This document shows positions 1 through 8,850 of a stretch of 49,499 nt of DNA, piece after piece. Positions within the stretch are counted from its first letter, which is position 1; every line of letters starts with the position of its first letter. Origin of the DNA: Hahella sp. HN01 (GTDB taxonomy: Bacteria; Pseudomonadota; Gammaproteobacteria; Pseudomonadales; Oleiphilaceae); NCBI RefSeq assembly GCF_018986435.1, contig NZ_JAHMIN010000002.1:251469-300967 (forward strand). Reading direction: 5' to 3'. The notes below the pieces were generated by a model. The model was given only the letters and a program-made list of their open reading frames with translations, was not told the DNA's origin and did no database searches. The translations under genes were made by a program, and so were the position numbers.

Positions 1-3000
1 TTTTCAAGCCGTAGCTCCCCGCCGCAAGGGTCAGAGTGGCGACATAGTCGCCATTGCTGCTGAAGGTCAGGGGCGTTTCAGTGCTCCAGCCGTTCATGTC
101 GCCGCGCAGATACAGGGTGGTCGGGCCATACGGTGGAATCGCAGAGGGATCTTTGTTGTCGTAATTCACCGGCAGGCCGGCGCCTTGCGACGCGCCCTGG
201 GGTTTGACGAAGACCGCGCTGGTGAGGGCTGGGGCGGTGAAGCTGTCGCCGCTGCTTGTTGCGCTCGCCGCCACAGGATCGGCGCCGGACGCCTGCGCGT
301 CGATCAGTTGGAAACCGCTGGCGCCGGGGACGGCGATGGTTTGCTGCGCGCCGCTGGCGTTGATGATGACCACGATGGCGTCATGGTTGGGGTCCAGGTC
401 GGTCAGGCCGGTTCCATCGTCGATGGACATGGCGATCAGACCGGGAATCTGGCTTGAACCCACATTATGGAAATCCACCCGTGCTTTGATATCGGCGGAG
501 CTTTCCAGACGGAACAGTTTGCTGCCGCTACGGACGCGCAGGAAGTCGCGGAATACGGCGGCGGCGTCAGTGATCTGTGCGGTGGACGCCTGTGCATTGA
601 CGTTGGCGATCACATTCTGGATCAGCGGCCAGTTGGCGCCGTCTTTGTCTTCCCTGGGCAGACCGACGTTCCAGTTATTGTCGGTGTAGCTGAAGTCCAC
701 TTTATTGAACCAGTCGCCGGAGTCGTAACTGTCGCGCTGCATGGATTTGGAGCGCAGGATGTCCGATCCCATGTGCAGGAACGGCACGCCCTGACTGAGC
801 AATGGAATGCTGAGCGCGAGCATTTGCATGCGCACGCGATCCTGGGCGCTGACGTCCGAAGCGGCCTTGTATTGGTTGTTATCCCACAGGGTCTGGTTGT
901 CATGTTTGGAGACATAGTTGATGGTGTCGGCGGGATCTTTCGCATAGGCGGTGGGCTGCCCGTTGTAATCCAGGTTGGAGCCGACATTGGTGGCGTCGGA
1001 CGCGTCTACCAGTACGAAGTCGGTGAGGTTGCCGGCCATGCCGACGCGGATGTTATCGCTCAGGTGCAGCAAGGACGATTTCTCCGCCTCGGAACCGCTG
1101 TTAAGTTCGTTGGGCAGGTTATACAGCCCGTTGGCGAAGCCCTGGTTGGCGCGCAGGCTGTCGGCGGAATCGAAGGGGCCGCCGCCGCGAACCGCATCCC
1201 GCAGGCGGTCGGTGAAAGTGCCGATCTGGCTGCCGCCGAGATTGAGCTGCGTGGCCTGGACGAAACGGGCGTCGTTTTGCACTTCGCCGAAGTTCCAGCC
1301 TTCGCCATAGAAGTAGACGTTGCTGCGCACGGCGCGCACTTTGGCGAGGGCGGACTCGATGCCGGCCTTGGGATGGTGACCCATCAGGTCGAAGCGGAAA
1401 GAGTCAATGTGATAGTCACGAGCCCACACCACCAGCGAGTCTTCCATCAGCTTCTGGAACATGGCGGCTTCGGTGGCGGTATTGGAGCAGCAGGTGGAGT
1501 TCTCCACCGCGCCGGATTCAGGATTCAGACGCTGGTAATAGCCGGGAACGATTTTATCCAACACTGATTTTTCCGCCGCGCCGGCGGCGTTGGTGTGGTT
1601 GTACACCACATCCATCACCACATTCAGTCCCATGTCATGCAGCGCTTTCACCATGCGACGGAACTCCAGAATGCGCGACGTTCCTTCCGGATCATTGGCG
1701 TAGCCGCCTTCCGGCGCAGTGTAATGATATGGATCGTAGCCCCAGTTGAAACTGTCCAGCGCCCGCAGATCGTTCATCAAGGCCTGGGCGCAACCGGTGG
1801 CGGGATCACAGGCTTCCAGTACGCTGCGCAGCGTGACGGAGTCCGCTACGGTTCCGTCGCCGCACAGAGCGGCCGCACTGTTGAGGGCGCAGAACTCCGC
1901 TTTGGTGCTGTCCAGATCGGCGCGGGAGCCGCTGCGCTCATCAACGGTGGCGATGTCGAAGACCGGCAACAGGTGGACATGGGTCAAGCCGGCGTCTTTC
2001 AGCGCCTGCAAGTGCGTCATGCTTTCACGGCCAGGCTCGGTGTAGGCCAGGAACTTGCCATTGTAGGCGGCTGTGCCGTTCTTATCCGCACCGCTGAAAT
2101 CGCGTACATGGGTTTCGTAAATGATGATGTCCTCCGGCGCTGACACGGCGTAAGCGGAGGTGTCGGCGTCTGTGCTCCAGCCGCCCGGTTGCAGGGCGAC
2201 GTCGCTCAAATCCGCCACCTGACTGTATTCGCTGTTGGTGGAGAGACTGAGGGAGTAGGGGTCGGTAACATCGAAGGTTTCCACGGCGCCGGTCTGGTAG
2301 TGGTAGACCTTCACCTCATAGCGGTAGTAGCGGCCGTTGTCGTTCTGATCGCTGGCGAAGGTCCAGACGCCGCTGCTTGGGTCTGCGGCCATGGCGTCGG
2401 CGGAAAGCAGGTTCTTATCCGCGTCGTAGCGTTTTACTTTGACGCTTTGCGCGGTGGGCGCCCAGATTTTATAGGTGGTGTTTCCGGCGGTGACTGCGCC
2501 CAGTTGCGCGTCCGCTGCGGCGTCCGCATACAGCGCGTCCAACGCGCCGCGGGTCTGCACTTGCGTGGCGCCGCGTAATTCGCCGCCGGCGCTGAATTGC
2601 GCCACGATCAGTTGTTCTTTCAGCAACGCTTTGGCGTCGGCGGAGTCGGGCAAAGCCCAGGCGCTGTAGGAGGCCAGATGTGGAAAGCGGGCTTTGACCT
2701 GATCGCTCAGGCTGGCGGAGGTCAGTTCTATGGCGTCGCCGCCACTCAGCTCACCAGTAGTGGCGTTCACAGTGATTGCGGCGCTGGCGGAGTGATACAG
2801 ACGCACGCTGCCGGAACCGTTATAGGCGATGAGGTTGGCGTCCAGCCAATGGGCTTTCGCGCCTTCCAATGCGACGGGAGGGCTCTCCAGCGGGTCAGGG
2901 TAGAGCACGGCCACGCCGCTGAAAGAAAAGGCGTCGTCGCCCAGCGTCGCTTTGCTGTAGGTGTGGTCCTGTCCGCCAAGATCCTTGTCGTCGCCGTTGT

Positions 3001-3376
3001 GCATGATCAGATTGAATGAGGACCAGGCGGCGCTGTCGAAATCCACCACGTAATAGGCTCCGTATTTAGTGCTCACGCCCGTGGCGGGCAACGGCTTGGA
3101 CCAGCTGGTTTCGCCGCCGCTGATATAGTCGCTGGAGACGAAAGCGGCGCCGGAGGCGTTCCACAGGTGCAATCCCCAGCCTTCGTAGTTATTGTCTTCG
3201 CGTTTGTAGTAAATAACGGCCTGGGAGGCGGTGGGAGTGTAGAGGCCATCGTCGCCGTTCGAGGAGCCGTCGCCCTTGTCGCCGCCCCCGTTGGAGCAAC
3301 CGATCAGGGCCAGAAGTGTTAACGCCAGCAAAGCGCTGACGCCTTGCCTGCAGTTCCATGTAAAACAACGTTTCAT
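1..3376 (-). CDS. pulA: Pullulanase-type alpha-1,6-glucosidase, secreted lipoprotein (3' end outside window)
   Basis: This enzyme hydrolyses alpha-1,6 branch points of pullulan, starch or glycogen outside the cell. It begins with ATG at 3376 and runs off the window start, so at least 1125 residues are visible. The N-terminus has a lipoprotein signal (LALIGC, Cys27). A PUD/CBM41-like domain follows ([20 protein letters not shown] region), then pullulanase N-terminal domains, then a GH13_13 catalytic barrel. Visible motifs are [10 protein letters not shown] near residue 546, VMDVVYNHT near 588, the nucleophile Asp in FRFDLMGHH near 663, the acid/base Glu in YFYGEGWN near 691, and YVSKHDNQ near 824. 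The last visible stretch ([13 protein letters not shown]) looks like the start of an extra C-terminal starch-binding-type domain. It lies downstream of the sugar-binding protein gene but is separated from it by a terminator. Family assignment is firm; the exact C-terminus cannot be seen. Confidence 0.95.
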   Translation of the reverse strand, partial: MKRCFTWNCRQGVSALLALTLLALIGCSNGGGDKGDGSSNGDDGLYTPTASQAVIYYKREDNNYEGWGLHLWNASGAAFVSSDYISGGETSWSKPLPATGVSTKYGAYYVVDFDSAAWSSFNLIMHNGDDKDLGGQDHTYSKATLGDDAFSFSGVAVLYPDPLESPPVALEGAKAHWLDANLIAYNGSGSVRLYHSASAAITVNATTGELSGGDAIELTSASLSDQVKARFPHLASYSAWALPDSADAKALLKEQLIVAQFSAGGELRGATQVQTRGALDALYADAAADAQLGAVTAGNTTYKIWAPTAQSVKVKRYDADKNLLSADAMAADPSSGVWTFASDQNDNGRYYRYEVKVYHYQTGAVETFDVTDPYSLSLSTNSEYSQVADLSDVALQPGGWSTDADTSAYAVSAPEDIIIYETHVRDFSGADKNGTAAYNGKFLAYTEPGRESMTHLQALKDAGLTHVHLLPVFDIATVDERSGSRADLDSTKAEFCALNSAAALCGDGTVADSVTLRSVLEACDPATGCAQALMNDLRALDSFNWGYDPYHYTAPEGGYANDPEGTSRILEFRRMVKALHDMGLNVVMDVVYNHTNAAGAAEKSVLDKIVPGYYQRLNPESGAVENSTCCSNTATEAAMFQKLMEDSLVVWARDYHIDSFRFDLMGHHPKAGIESALAKVRAVRSNVYFYGEGWNFGEVQNDARFVQATQLNLGGSQIGTFTDRLRDAVRGGGPFDSADSLRANQGFANGLYNLPNELNSGSEAEKSSLLHLSDNIRVGMAGNLTDFVLVDASDATNVGSNLDYNGQPTAYAKDPADTINYVSKHDNQTLWDNNQYKAASDVSAQDRVRMQMLALSIPLLSQGVPFLHMGSDILRSKSMQRDSYDSGDWFNKVDFSYTDNNWNVGLPREDKDGANWPLIQNVIANVNAQASTAQITDAAAVFRDFLRVRSGSKLFRLESSADIKARVDFHNVGSSQIPGLIAMSIDDGTGLTDLDPNHDAIVVIINASGAQQTIAVPGASGFQLIDAQASGADPVAASATSSGDSFTAPALTSAVFVKPQGASQGAGLPVNYDNKDPSAIPPYGPTTLYLRGDMNGWSTETPLTFSSNGDYVATLTLAAGSYGLK

Positions 3377-3697
3377 AGAGGTACGCCTTTCCGATTATAT
3401 TTGTTGTTGCTTTGAGTGCGTGTGGTGGAGCTATGCTATAGGCAATACGCGACACCCACCAAGCTGCCGTCCAAGCCGTGCTGGCGTCATATTGTATTTG
3501 TTAATCAATGGGTTACGTAGTTTCTACGGAAGGCGTTTAAATCCAGACAGTGAAATTCCCCCCTAAAATCCCCCCTGGAGGAGATGGCGCAGGCTTATCC
3601 TCCTTGCTGGCGGCGCAGGTCGGCGTAAAAAAGATGAAAATACGCCCCCGGGGTCATCCCCCGGAGGCGTTGGTAGGCAGTGTCGCCGTCGCGGGCG
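3377..3697. other. Intergenic region upstream of pulA with GGGGGGA direct repeats
   Basis: This 321-base gap lies between pulA and the sugar-binding protein gene, both on the minus strand. It holds the terminator of the upstream gene (3626-3669) and must hold the pulA promoter. On the minus strand two GGGGGGA direct repeats start 12 bases apart (plus-strand 3569-3575 and 3557-3563), about 180-200 bases upstream of the pulA start. They loosely resemble the G-rich boxes bound by MalT at pulA promoters, but the match to the MalT consensus is partial. I see no convincing gene here. Confidence 0.4.
3626..3669 (-). terminator. Rho-independent terminator after the sugar-binding protein gene
   Basis: Read on the minus strand, an 11-base GC-rich stem with one mismatch (CGCCTCCGGGG / CCCCGGGGGCG) and a 5-base loop is followed by TATTTTCATCTTTTTT. 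It starts 28 bases after the stop codon of the upstream gene and separates that gene from pulA. Confidence 0.8.
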
Positions 3698-4957
3698 TCA
3701 GTTGATGGCGTAGGAGCCGTAGCGCATTCGCTTGGCCAGAGTGACAGTGGCTTTTTCCGGGCTCATGCCGGGATCGTGCAGGAATTCATGCAACACGGCG
3801 TAGAACTCTTCCTGCACCCGCGCGGTAGTGGCCATGCCATGGGCGATGCTGGGCAGTAGGCCGCCGCTTTTCTCCGCCGCCAGAAAATCCGCGCGGCTCA
3901 GGCGGGCGCAGTCGTCGAACTGATCCAGGCTGACGTCCATGCGCGCAGGGATGGAGCCTTTTTTCAGATTGAAAACATTCTGGAAAGTCTCGCTCATGAT
4001 CGCGTCAGCCAGATCCTGCTGGGCGGCTTGAGCGTCTGCGGATTTGAGCTGGAACATCACCAGCGTGTCGATGTTGTAGAGAAACTGGTTGGACGTGCCC
4101 GGCATGGGCGCGCAGACGAAATCTTTACCGGCTTTCTGGCCGGCTTTTTCAAACTCGCCTTTGGCCCAGTCGCCCATGAACTGGAACGCGGCCTGACCAT
4201 TGATGACCGCCTGGGTGGCGACGTTCCAATCCTGGCTCTTCAAGTCGGTCTTGAAATAGGGCTGCAAGCGACGAAACTGCGCCAGCACTTTAGTCATGGT
4301 GTCGCTTTTGATAACGCCATAGTCGTTTTCTACAAAGGCCAGACGGTAGAACTCTTCGCCGCCCACCGCCAGCGCGACGGACTCAAACACGGTGGCGTCC
4401 TGCCAGGATTGATCGCCATGGGCGATGACCGGGTAGCCTTTGGCCTGAATTTTTTTCGCCGCAGCTTCGAATTCTTCCCAGGTGGTGGGAACGGCGACGC
4501 CGACGTCATCGAGAATACGTTTGTTGATCCACATCCAGTTGACCCGGTGCACGTTCACGGGCGTGGAGACGTAATGGCCGCGAAACTTCGCGACGTCCGC
4601 AATCACGGGGGGAAGCTTTTCATCCCAGTGCTGCTTTTTCGCCAATTCATCCAGATTCTGCAGAAAACCCAATCTGGCCCAGCGTTCGATATCCGGGCCC
4701 TTGACCATGGCGGAGGCGGGCGGTTCGCCCTGGATCACGCGTTTTTTCAGTTCGGCGTTAGCGCTCTCGCCGCCGCCGCCCGGCACCACGAAGTCGCGCC
4801 AGGTATGTCCGCGTTTTTTCACCAGATCCTTCAGCACGTCGATGGCGGCGGCTTCCCCTCCGGAGGTCCAGTAGTGCAGCACCTCGACTTCGCCGGCCGT
4901 TGCGGCCTGACTTTGCCAGCATAGCGCCAATGAGAGAAGGATCGTTTTCTTATTCAT
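3698..4957 (-). CDS. ABC transporter sugar substrate-binding protein (glucose/mannitol type)
   Basis: This is a periplasmic solute-binding protein of the SBP_bac_1 (extracellular family 1) class, 419 residues, the usual size for glucose-type GtsA-like proteins. A signal peptide is visible at residues 1-21 (QAATA, then GEVEVLHYW). The mature N-terminus VEVLHYWTSGGE and the later VNWMWINKRILDDVGV and FQFMGDWAKGEF segments are typical of bacterial mono- or disaccharide-binding proteins. It would deliver sugar to an inner-membrane permease, but no permease or ATPase gene lies beside it, so it is an orphan in this window. It has its own terminator. The ATG at 4957 follows a GAGGAGAAAA Shine-Dalgarno sequence. 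The sugar cannot be fixed from sequence; glucose is the best guess from family resemblance. Confidence 0.85.
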   Translation of the reverse strand: MNKKTILLSLALCWQSQAATAGEVEVLHYWTSGGEAAAIDVLKDLVKKRGHTWRDFVVPGGGGESANAELKKRVIQGEPPASAMVKGPDIERWARLGFLQNLDELAKKQHWDEKLPPVIADVAKFRGHYVSTPVNVHRVNWMWINKRILDDVGVAVPTTWEEFEAAAKKIQAKGYPVIAHGDQSWQDATVFESVALAVGGEEFYRLAFVENDYGVIKSDTMTKVLAQFRRLQPYFKTDLKSQDWNVATQAVINGQAAFQFMGDWAKGEFEKAGQKAGKDFVCAPMPGTSNQFLYNIDTLVMFQLKSADAQAAQQDLADAIMSETFQNVFNLKKGSIPARMDVSLDQFDDCARLSRADFLAAEKSGGLLPSIAHGMATTARVQEEFYAVLHEFLHDPGMSPEKATVTLAKRMRYGSYAIN

Positions 4958-5474
4958 GGGTTTTCTCCTCGTGCGAACTTAAACTGCAGTTCAATAGAGC
5001 CACGCTGCTGATTTCCGAAACGACGCCCAACGCCGCAGCCTTTCGGCCCGGCCTCTTAATCGTTTAACGTGCAACGCCCGCACTGCGGCGAGCCCTGGCG
5101 CTTTTCCCCGCCTGCCTCCCTGCATTCCGGACAAACTGCAAGTGCAATTCGGGCCGGCGTCCGTACCCGCCGCCGACGCTCCAACAGGAAAAGAGTCGGT
5201 CCGGCCAGGTTTGCGCGCTTTGTGCGGCTACCTCCCCACGCTAAAGGGGAAACGGGGAAAAGACTTACGGCTTTTGGGGAATTTCATTCGGGAAAGTAAT
5301 CTGCAGGCAGTCCATGAACTGTCCATACTGTAAAACGCCGGTCATGTGCGGCGACTCTCTCCATCAGGCGGCAAAGGTAATGAAAAGCGGCGGCAATGCA
5401 ATCGGAAAATGCGGCCGGGCCGCCTGAATGTGACAGACAGCCCGGTTTTCTGTTTTTTCTTACAGGGTAGGGAG
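4958..5474. other. Long intergenic region, no supported gene
   Basis: This 517-base gap lies upstream of the sugar-binding protein gene and downstream of the isochorismatase-type gene. It should contain the promoter of the former. Short open frames on the plus strand (63-76 codons, 5069-5333) are rich in Arg and Pro, lack a good ribosome site and look spurious. A near-palindrome CAGTCCATGAACTG sits at 5308-5321, followed by a second GTCCAT, and could be an operator. I see no further structure. Confidence 0.4.
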
Positions 5475-6062
5475 TTAGATCAGATTATGTTGTTGCAGAA
5501 AGCTATCCGCTGTCGTGACCTCGGCGAAGAAACCGATAACGCTGGCGAGCATGGCTTTTTGCACATGCTCCGCCGGAACGCTTTCTCCGTCGAGAATAAG
5601 GTCGCGGGTGGCGGTGGCGTCGCCGATCAGGGTGACGCCGTAGCCATGCTCAGCCGCGGCGCGCACCGTGGTGTTGACGCACATGTGAGTCATCATGCCG
5701 ACGATCACCAGATGTTTGACGCCCTGCTTCTCCAAGAGTTGATCCAGTTCAGTGCGAAGGAAGCTGCTGGGGTAGTTTTTCACGACGACGGTTTCATCCG
5801 CTTCTGGCGTGACGGAGGCGTGAATCTTTTGCCCTTCCGTGCCGGGAAGAAAAAAGCCGCGGTCGCCAACCATTTCATGCTGGACGTGGATCACCGGCAA
5901 GCCGGCGCGGCGGAATCCGCGCAACACGCTGGCGGCTTTCGCTGCAGCCTGTTCGGATTGATGCAGCTCCATGGCGCCGCCGGGGAAGTAGTCGTTCTGG
6001 ATGTCGATTAACAGTAATGCCGTATTGGGTAGGTTGATCGCGGGCAGATTGGTCGCAGTCAT
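5475..6062 (-). CDS. Isochorismatase-family cysteine hydrolase
   Basis: This is a 195-residue cytoplasmic hydrolase of the isochorismatase/nicotinamidase fold, the usual full length. The catalytic triad is visible: Asp20 in LLLIDIQNDYFPGG, Lys95 in VVVKNYPSSF, and Cys128 in VGMMTHMCVNTT with the preceding non-proline cis-peptide region. The family cleaves C-N or C-O bonds in substrates such as nicotinamide, carbamates or isochorismate; the substrate here is unknown. The gene is divergent from a GlxA-type AraC regulator with about 155 bases between the starts. This pairing of an isochorismatase-type hydrolase with a DJ-1/AraC regulator recurs in proteobacteria and suggests the regulator controls it. 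Confidence 0.88.
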   Translation of the reverse strand: MTATNLPAINLPNTALLLIDIQNDYFPGGAMELHQSEQAAAKAASVLRGFRRAGLPVIHVQHEMVGDRGFFLPGTEGQKIHASVTPEADETVVVKNYPSSFLRTELDQLLEKQGVKHLVIVGMMTHMCVNTTVRAAAEHGYGVTLIGDATATRDLILDGESVPAEHVQKAMLASVIGFFAEVTTADSFLQQHNLI

Positions 6063-6183
6063 ATTCGTCTCCTTTCATCTTCAATTAGGGTTCAGGTAGC
6101 CTGCGCCGCCGCATTGTTGATGGGGATTCGGCTGGCTGATCAGGTTGAGGACTATCTTAGGGACTGGGCGCGAGGTATGCTGA

Positions 6184-6197
6184 TGTCGTAAACGACA
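6184..6197. promoter_or_regulatory. Palindrome TGTCGT-AA-ACGACA in the divergent promoter region
   Basis: This is a perfect 6-base inverted repeat with an AA centre, 20 bases upstream of the AraC-type regulator ATG and 122 bases upstream of the isochorismatase start. A third partial half-site (TACGACA) follows at 6212-6218. Its place between the two divergent starts makes it a candidate operator for autoregulation and for control of the hydrolase. Function is inferred only from position and symmetry. Confidence 0.45.
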
Positions 6198-6217
6198 AAT
6201 GCGGGGTGGATTACGAC

Positions 6218-7207
6218 ATGGCGCAAACCCAATCAGGCATCAAACGTTACGAGGTGGGCGTGCTGCTTTATCCCACTTCCATGCAGTCGGCGGTGTTTGG
6301 ACTGAAAGACTTGTTATCCGTGGCGGAAGAATATCGACGTCAGGCGGCCTCGCCGCATTGGCCCGAGTTGCAGATCAGTTTCTGGCGCACGGGAGAAGAC
6401 GCCAGCCAGCCGGGATTGGCCTCCCGTCCTTTACATGAGGCGCTGCAGACGGCGCCGGATGTGCTGATCGTACCACCCTGTTTTGACGCCCTGGCGGTGG
6501 ACTGGCGCCAACCGGCGCTGACGACCGGATTGCAGGCGTTGCATGAGCAGGGAACCATCATGACCTCCGCCTGCGCAGGCAGCTTCGCGCTGGCGGGGGC
6601 CGGTTTACTGGATGGCCGCAAAGCCACCACCCACTGGCGGCTGGCGAAGGATTTTCAGGCTATGTTTCCCCTGGTGGAGCTGGTGGAGGATGAGCTGCTG
6701 GTGGATCAGGGCGACATTGTCACCGCAGGCGGCGTCAGCGCCTGGATGGATTTGGGCCTGCGCATGATTCAACGGGTGACGTCCGCCTCTCTGACCATGA
6801 ATCTGGGCAAGTTCTTCCTGGTGGATACCGGCCCTCGCCGCCAGCAGTATTATCAATTGTTCGCCCCGGACTTCTCGCACGGCGATGGCGCGGTGCGCAA
6901 ATTACAATTGTGGCTGCAGGAGCACATGGCGGAGGAGGTGGCCCTCGAAGACATGGCCGCCGTGGCCCGCGTCGGCGAGCGCACTCTGCAGCGACGTTTT
7001 CGCAAAGCCCTGGGGATGTCTCCGTTACAGTACGTGCAGCAACTTCGCATCCAGCGCGCCAGAGAACTGCTGGAGACCAGCGTCACCCCCGTGGAGCGCA
7101 TCATCTGGGATGTCGGCTATGAAGACCCCAGCTCCTTTCGCAAGCTTTTCAAACTCGCCACCGGCCTGACCATGACGGAATACCGCGCGCGCTTCCAACC
7201 TGCCTGA
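6218..7207 (+). CDS. GlxA-family AraC transcriptional regulator with DJ-1/PfpI domain
   Basis: This is a 329-residue DNA-binding regulator with two parts. The N-terminal DJ-1/PfpI (class I amidotransferase-like) domain covers about residues 10-180, with the nucleophile-elbow motif TSACAGSFALAGAGLLDGR (Cys119) and the ATTHW segment typical of GlxA regulators. The C-terminal AraC helix-turn-helix pair covers about residues 225-325 (LEDMAAVARVGERTLQRRF and IIWDVGYEDPSSFRKLFK). I chose ATG 6218 because GGGGTGGA lies 8-14 bases upstream; a GTG at 6206 would add four residues. It is divergent from the isochorismatase-type gene and probably regulates it. The small-molecule signal is unknown, since the DJ-1 domain of such regulators normally senses rather than catalyses. 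Confidence 0.9.
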   Translation: MAQTQSGIKRYEVGVLLYPTSMQSAVFGLKDLLSVAEEYRRQAASPHWPELQISFWRTGEDASQPGLASRPLHEALQTAPDVLIVPPCFDALAVDWRQPALTTGLQALHEQGTIMTSACAGSFALAGAGLLDGRKATTHWRLAKDFQAMFPLVELVEDELLVDQGDIVTAGGVSAWMDLGLRMIQRVTSASLTMNLGKFFLVDTGPRRQQYYQLFAPDFSHGDGAVRKLQLWLQEHMAEEVALEDMAAVARVGERTLQRRFRKALGMSPLQYVQQLRIQRARELLETSVTPVERIIWDVGYEDPSSFRKLFKLATGLTMTEYRARFQPA

Positions 7208-7226
7208 TTAAAGTCAGTTGCTATAG

Positions 7227-7275
7227 TTGTATTTTGAAAAACAGTTTTGCCTTGCAAAACGTTTGAGAAATACAA
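7227..7275. repeat. Nested inverted repeat between the AraC regulator and the Aer-like gene
   Basis: The outer arms TTGTATTT (7227-7234) and AAATACAA (7268-7275) match over 8 bases. The inner arms GTTTTGC and GCAAAAC (7244-7260) match over 7 bases with a CTT loop. The element begins 19 bases after the regulator stop codon and ends 18 bases before the chemoreceptor start. It may be a terminator or a leader hairpin, but no T-tract follows on either strand. Confidence 0.5.
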
Positions 7276-7293
7276 GCAACCGAAGGTGCGACT

Positions 7294-8850
7294 ATGCGAA
7301 AGAACCTTCCTGTCACAATGAAAGAAATCAAATTCACACCGGAGCAAAAGCTGGTGTCCGCCACGGACCTGAAAGGCGTCATCACCCATTGCAACGATGT
7401 GTTTGTGACGATCAGCGGATACACCAGAGAAGAATTGATCGGCAAGCCCCATAATCTGATCCGTCACCCGGATATGCCGCCTGCGGCGTTCAAGGTCATG
7501 TGGGAGTGTCTGCAAGCGGGAAAGCCCTGGATGGGGCTGGTGAAAAACCGGGCCAAGAGCGGTGATTATTACTGGGTGAACGCCTACGTCACCCCGGTGA
7601 CCGAGAATAACCGGGTGGTCGGCTATGAGTCGGTGCGCACGTGCCCCGCCCGCAAAGATGTTGAACGTGCGGAAGCCTTGTATCGCAAGATCAATCAAGG
7701 AGGCAAAGCGCGGGGGTGGCGTCCGCCGCCGTTGGAGTACGTGGCGCCTGTGGCCGCGACCCTGGCGTATCTGATCGCCTGGATAATGGGCGCCGTGTCC
7801 GGCTGGGCGGGACCGGCGTTGCTGGCGGTGATGTTGCTCTGCGCCGGCATGGCCGCCTATCGACGCAAACATCTGGTCGCTACGCTGCAAAAACTGCTGG
7901 AGCGCTCATTCAGTCATCCCCTGGCGGTGCTTTCCTATACCGACGGCGACCCGGAAGAGGGCGCGTTGGCGGTGGCCATCATGAGTTTGAAAGCGCGTCT
8001 GGACGCGGTATTGACCCGTATCGAGGCGGAGTCCGCCCGGATGTTCGAACGCTCGGGAGAGGGGCTGCATAGGGCGGAAATGGCCAGAGAACGTCTGCGC
8101 GACCAACAACGGGAAACCCAGGAAGTGGCGGCGGCCATGCAGCAAATGACCAGTGCGATCAGCTCCGTTTCAGAGCATGTGCAGGAAACCGCGGACAAAG
8201 CGGAAGAGTCTTCCGAGCTGGCCAAAAATGGCCGTGAAGTGGCGGTGGGAACGCGTCGGGCGATCGAAGAATTACACGGCGTCGTGGAGGAAATCGGCGG
8301 TTCTGTGCTGGAGCTGGCGTCGCAGTCGAAACAGATCGCCCAGGTGGCGCAGATGATCAATCAGGTGGCGGAGCAGACCAATCTGCTGGCCTTGAATGCG
8401 GCCATTGAAGCGGCGCGGGCGGGAGAGCAGGGACGCGGCTTTTCTGTGGTGGCCGACGAAGTGCGGCATCTGGCCCAGCGTACGCAGGAATCGACCAAAG
8501 AAATCCATCAGATTATTGAAACGCTCACGGCATTGGCGCAGCGTTCCGTCGCGGTGGCGGAGAGGGGCAAGGCCAGCGCGGGCTCAGGTCTGGAGAAGAT
8601 GATCGAAGCGGAAACCATGTTGAGCGGCATCGCCGACGCTGTAAGCGCTATCGCCGGCATGGCGATCCAAATGGCGGCGACGGCGGAGCAGCAGGCGCAG
8701 GCGGCGGAGGAGGTCAACCGCCAGGTGGTGAACATCTCCGATCTGGCGGAGGCGAGCTCCACCGCTGCGGGAGAGTCCACCGCCAGTATTGAGCAACTGC
8801 GGGGCGTGGCCGCTAATTTGTATGAACTGGTGACCCGTTTTAAGAACTAG
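7294..8850 (+). CDS. Aer-like methyl-accepting chemotaxis protein with PAS domain
   Basis: This is a 518-residue energy-taxis type chemoreceptor. An N-terminal PAS domain (about residues 15-125) carries Aer hallmarks: [35 protein letters not shown] and [17 protein letters not shown]. In Aer these form the FAD pocket that reports redox state. A hydrophobic segment at about 150-187 anchors it in the inner membrane without a periplasmic domain. A HAMP-like/linker coiled coil follows, then the MCP signalling hairpin with [20 protein letters not shown] near residues 363-382, which contacts CheA and CheW. No che genes lie nearby. A second ATG at 7318 is possible; neither start has a strong ribosome site. 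The 3' end overlaps the convergent HDOD gene by 11 bases. Confidence 0.92.
   Translation: MRKNLPVTMKEIKFTPEQKLVSATDLKGVITHCNDVFVTISGYTREELIGKPHNLIRHPDMPPAAFKVMWECLQAGKPWMGLVKNRAKSGDYYWVNAYVTPVTENNRVVGYESVRTCPARKDVERAEALYRKINQGGKARGWRPPPLEYVAPVAATLAYLIAWIMGAVSGWAGPALLAVMLLCAGMAAYRRKHLVATLQKLLERSFSHPLAVLSYTDGDPEEGALAVAIMSLKARLDAVLTRIEAESARMFERSGEGLHRAEMARERLRDQQRETQEVAAAMQQMTSAISSVSEHVQETADKAEESSELAKNGREVAVGTRRAIEELHGVVEEIGGSVLELASQSKQIAQVAQMINQVAEQTNLLALNAAIEAARAGEQGRGFSVVADEVRHLAQRTQESTKEIHQIIETLTALAQRSVAVAERGKASAGSGLEKMIEAETMLSGIADAVSAIAGMAIQMAATAEQQAQAAEEVNRQVVNISDLAEASSTAAGESTASIEQLRGVAANLYELVTRFKN

Noticed and set aside
467-1567. A 366-codon open frame on the plus strand, with further long frames through 3019
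   Set aside because: It is antisense to pulA, whose minus-strand frame carries all GH13 catalytic motifs. The plus-strand product has no recognisable domain and is a by-product of GC-rich codon use.
4028-4924. A 298-codon plus-strand frame
   Set aside because: It lies wholly antisense to the sugar-binding protein gene, which has a signal peptide, ribosome site and terminator. The antisense product is His/Gly/Val-rich shadow sequence.
5069-5333. Two short plus-strand frames in the intergenic region
   Set aside because: No convincing ribosome site, Arg/Pro-rich composition and no similarity to a known family.
7227-7275. An integron attC site
   Set aside because: No integrase or cassette array is present, and the R-box and L-box core sequences are not seen.
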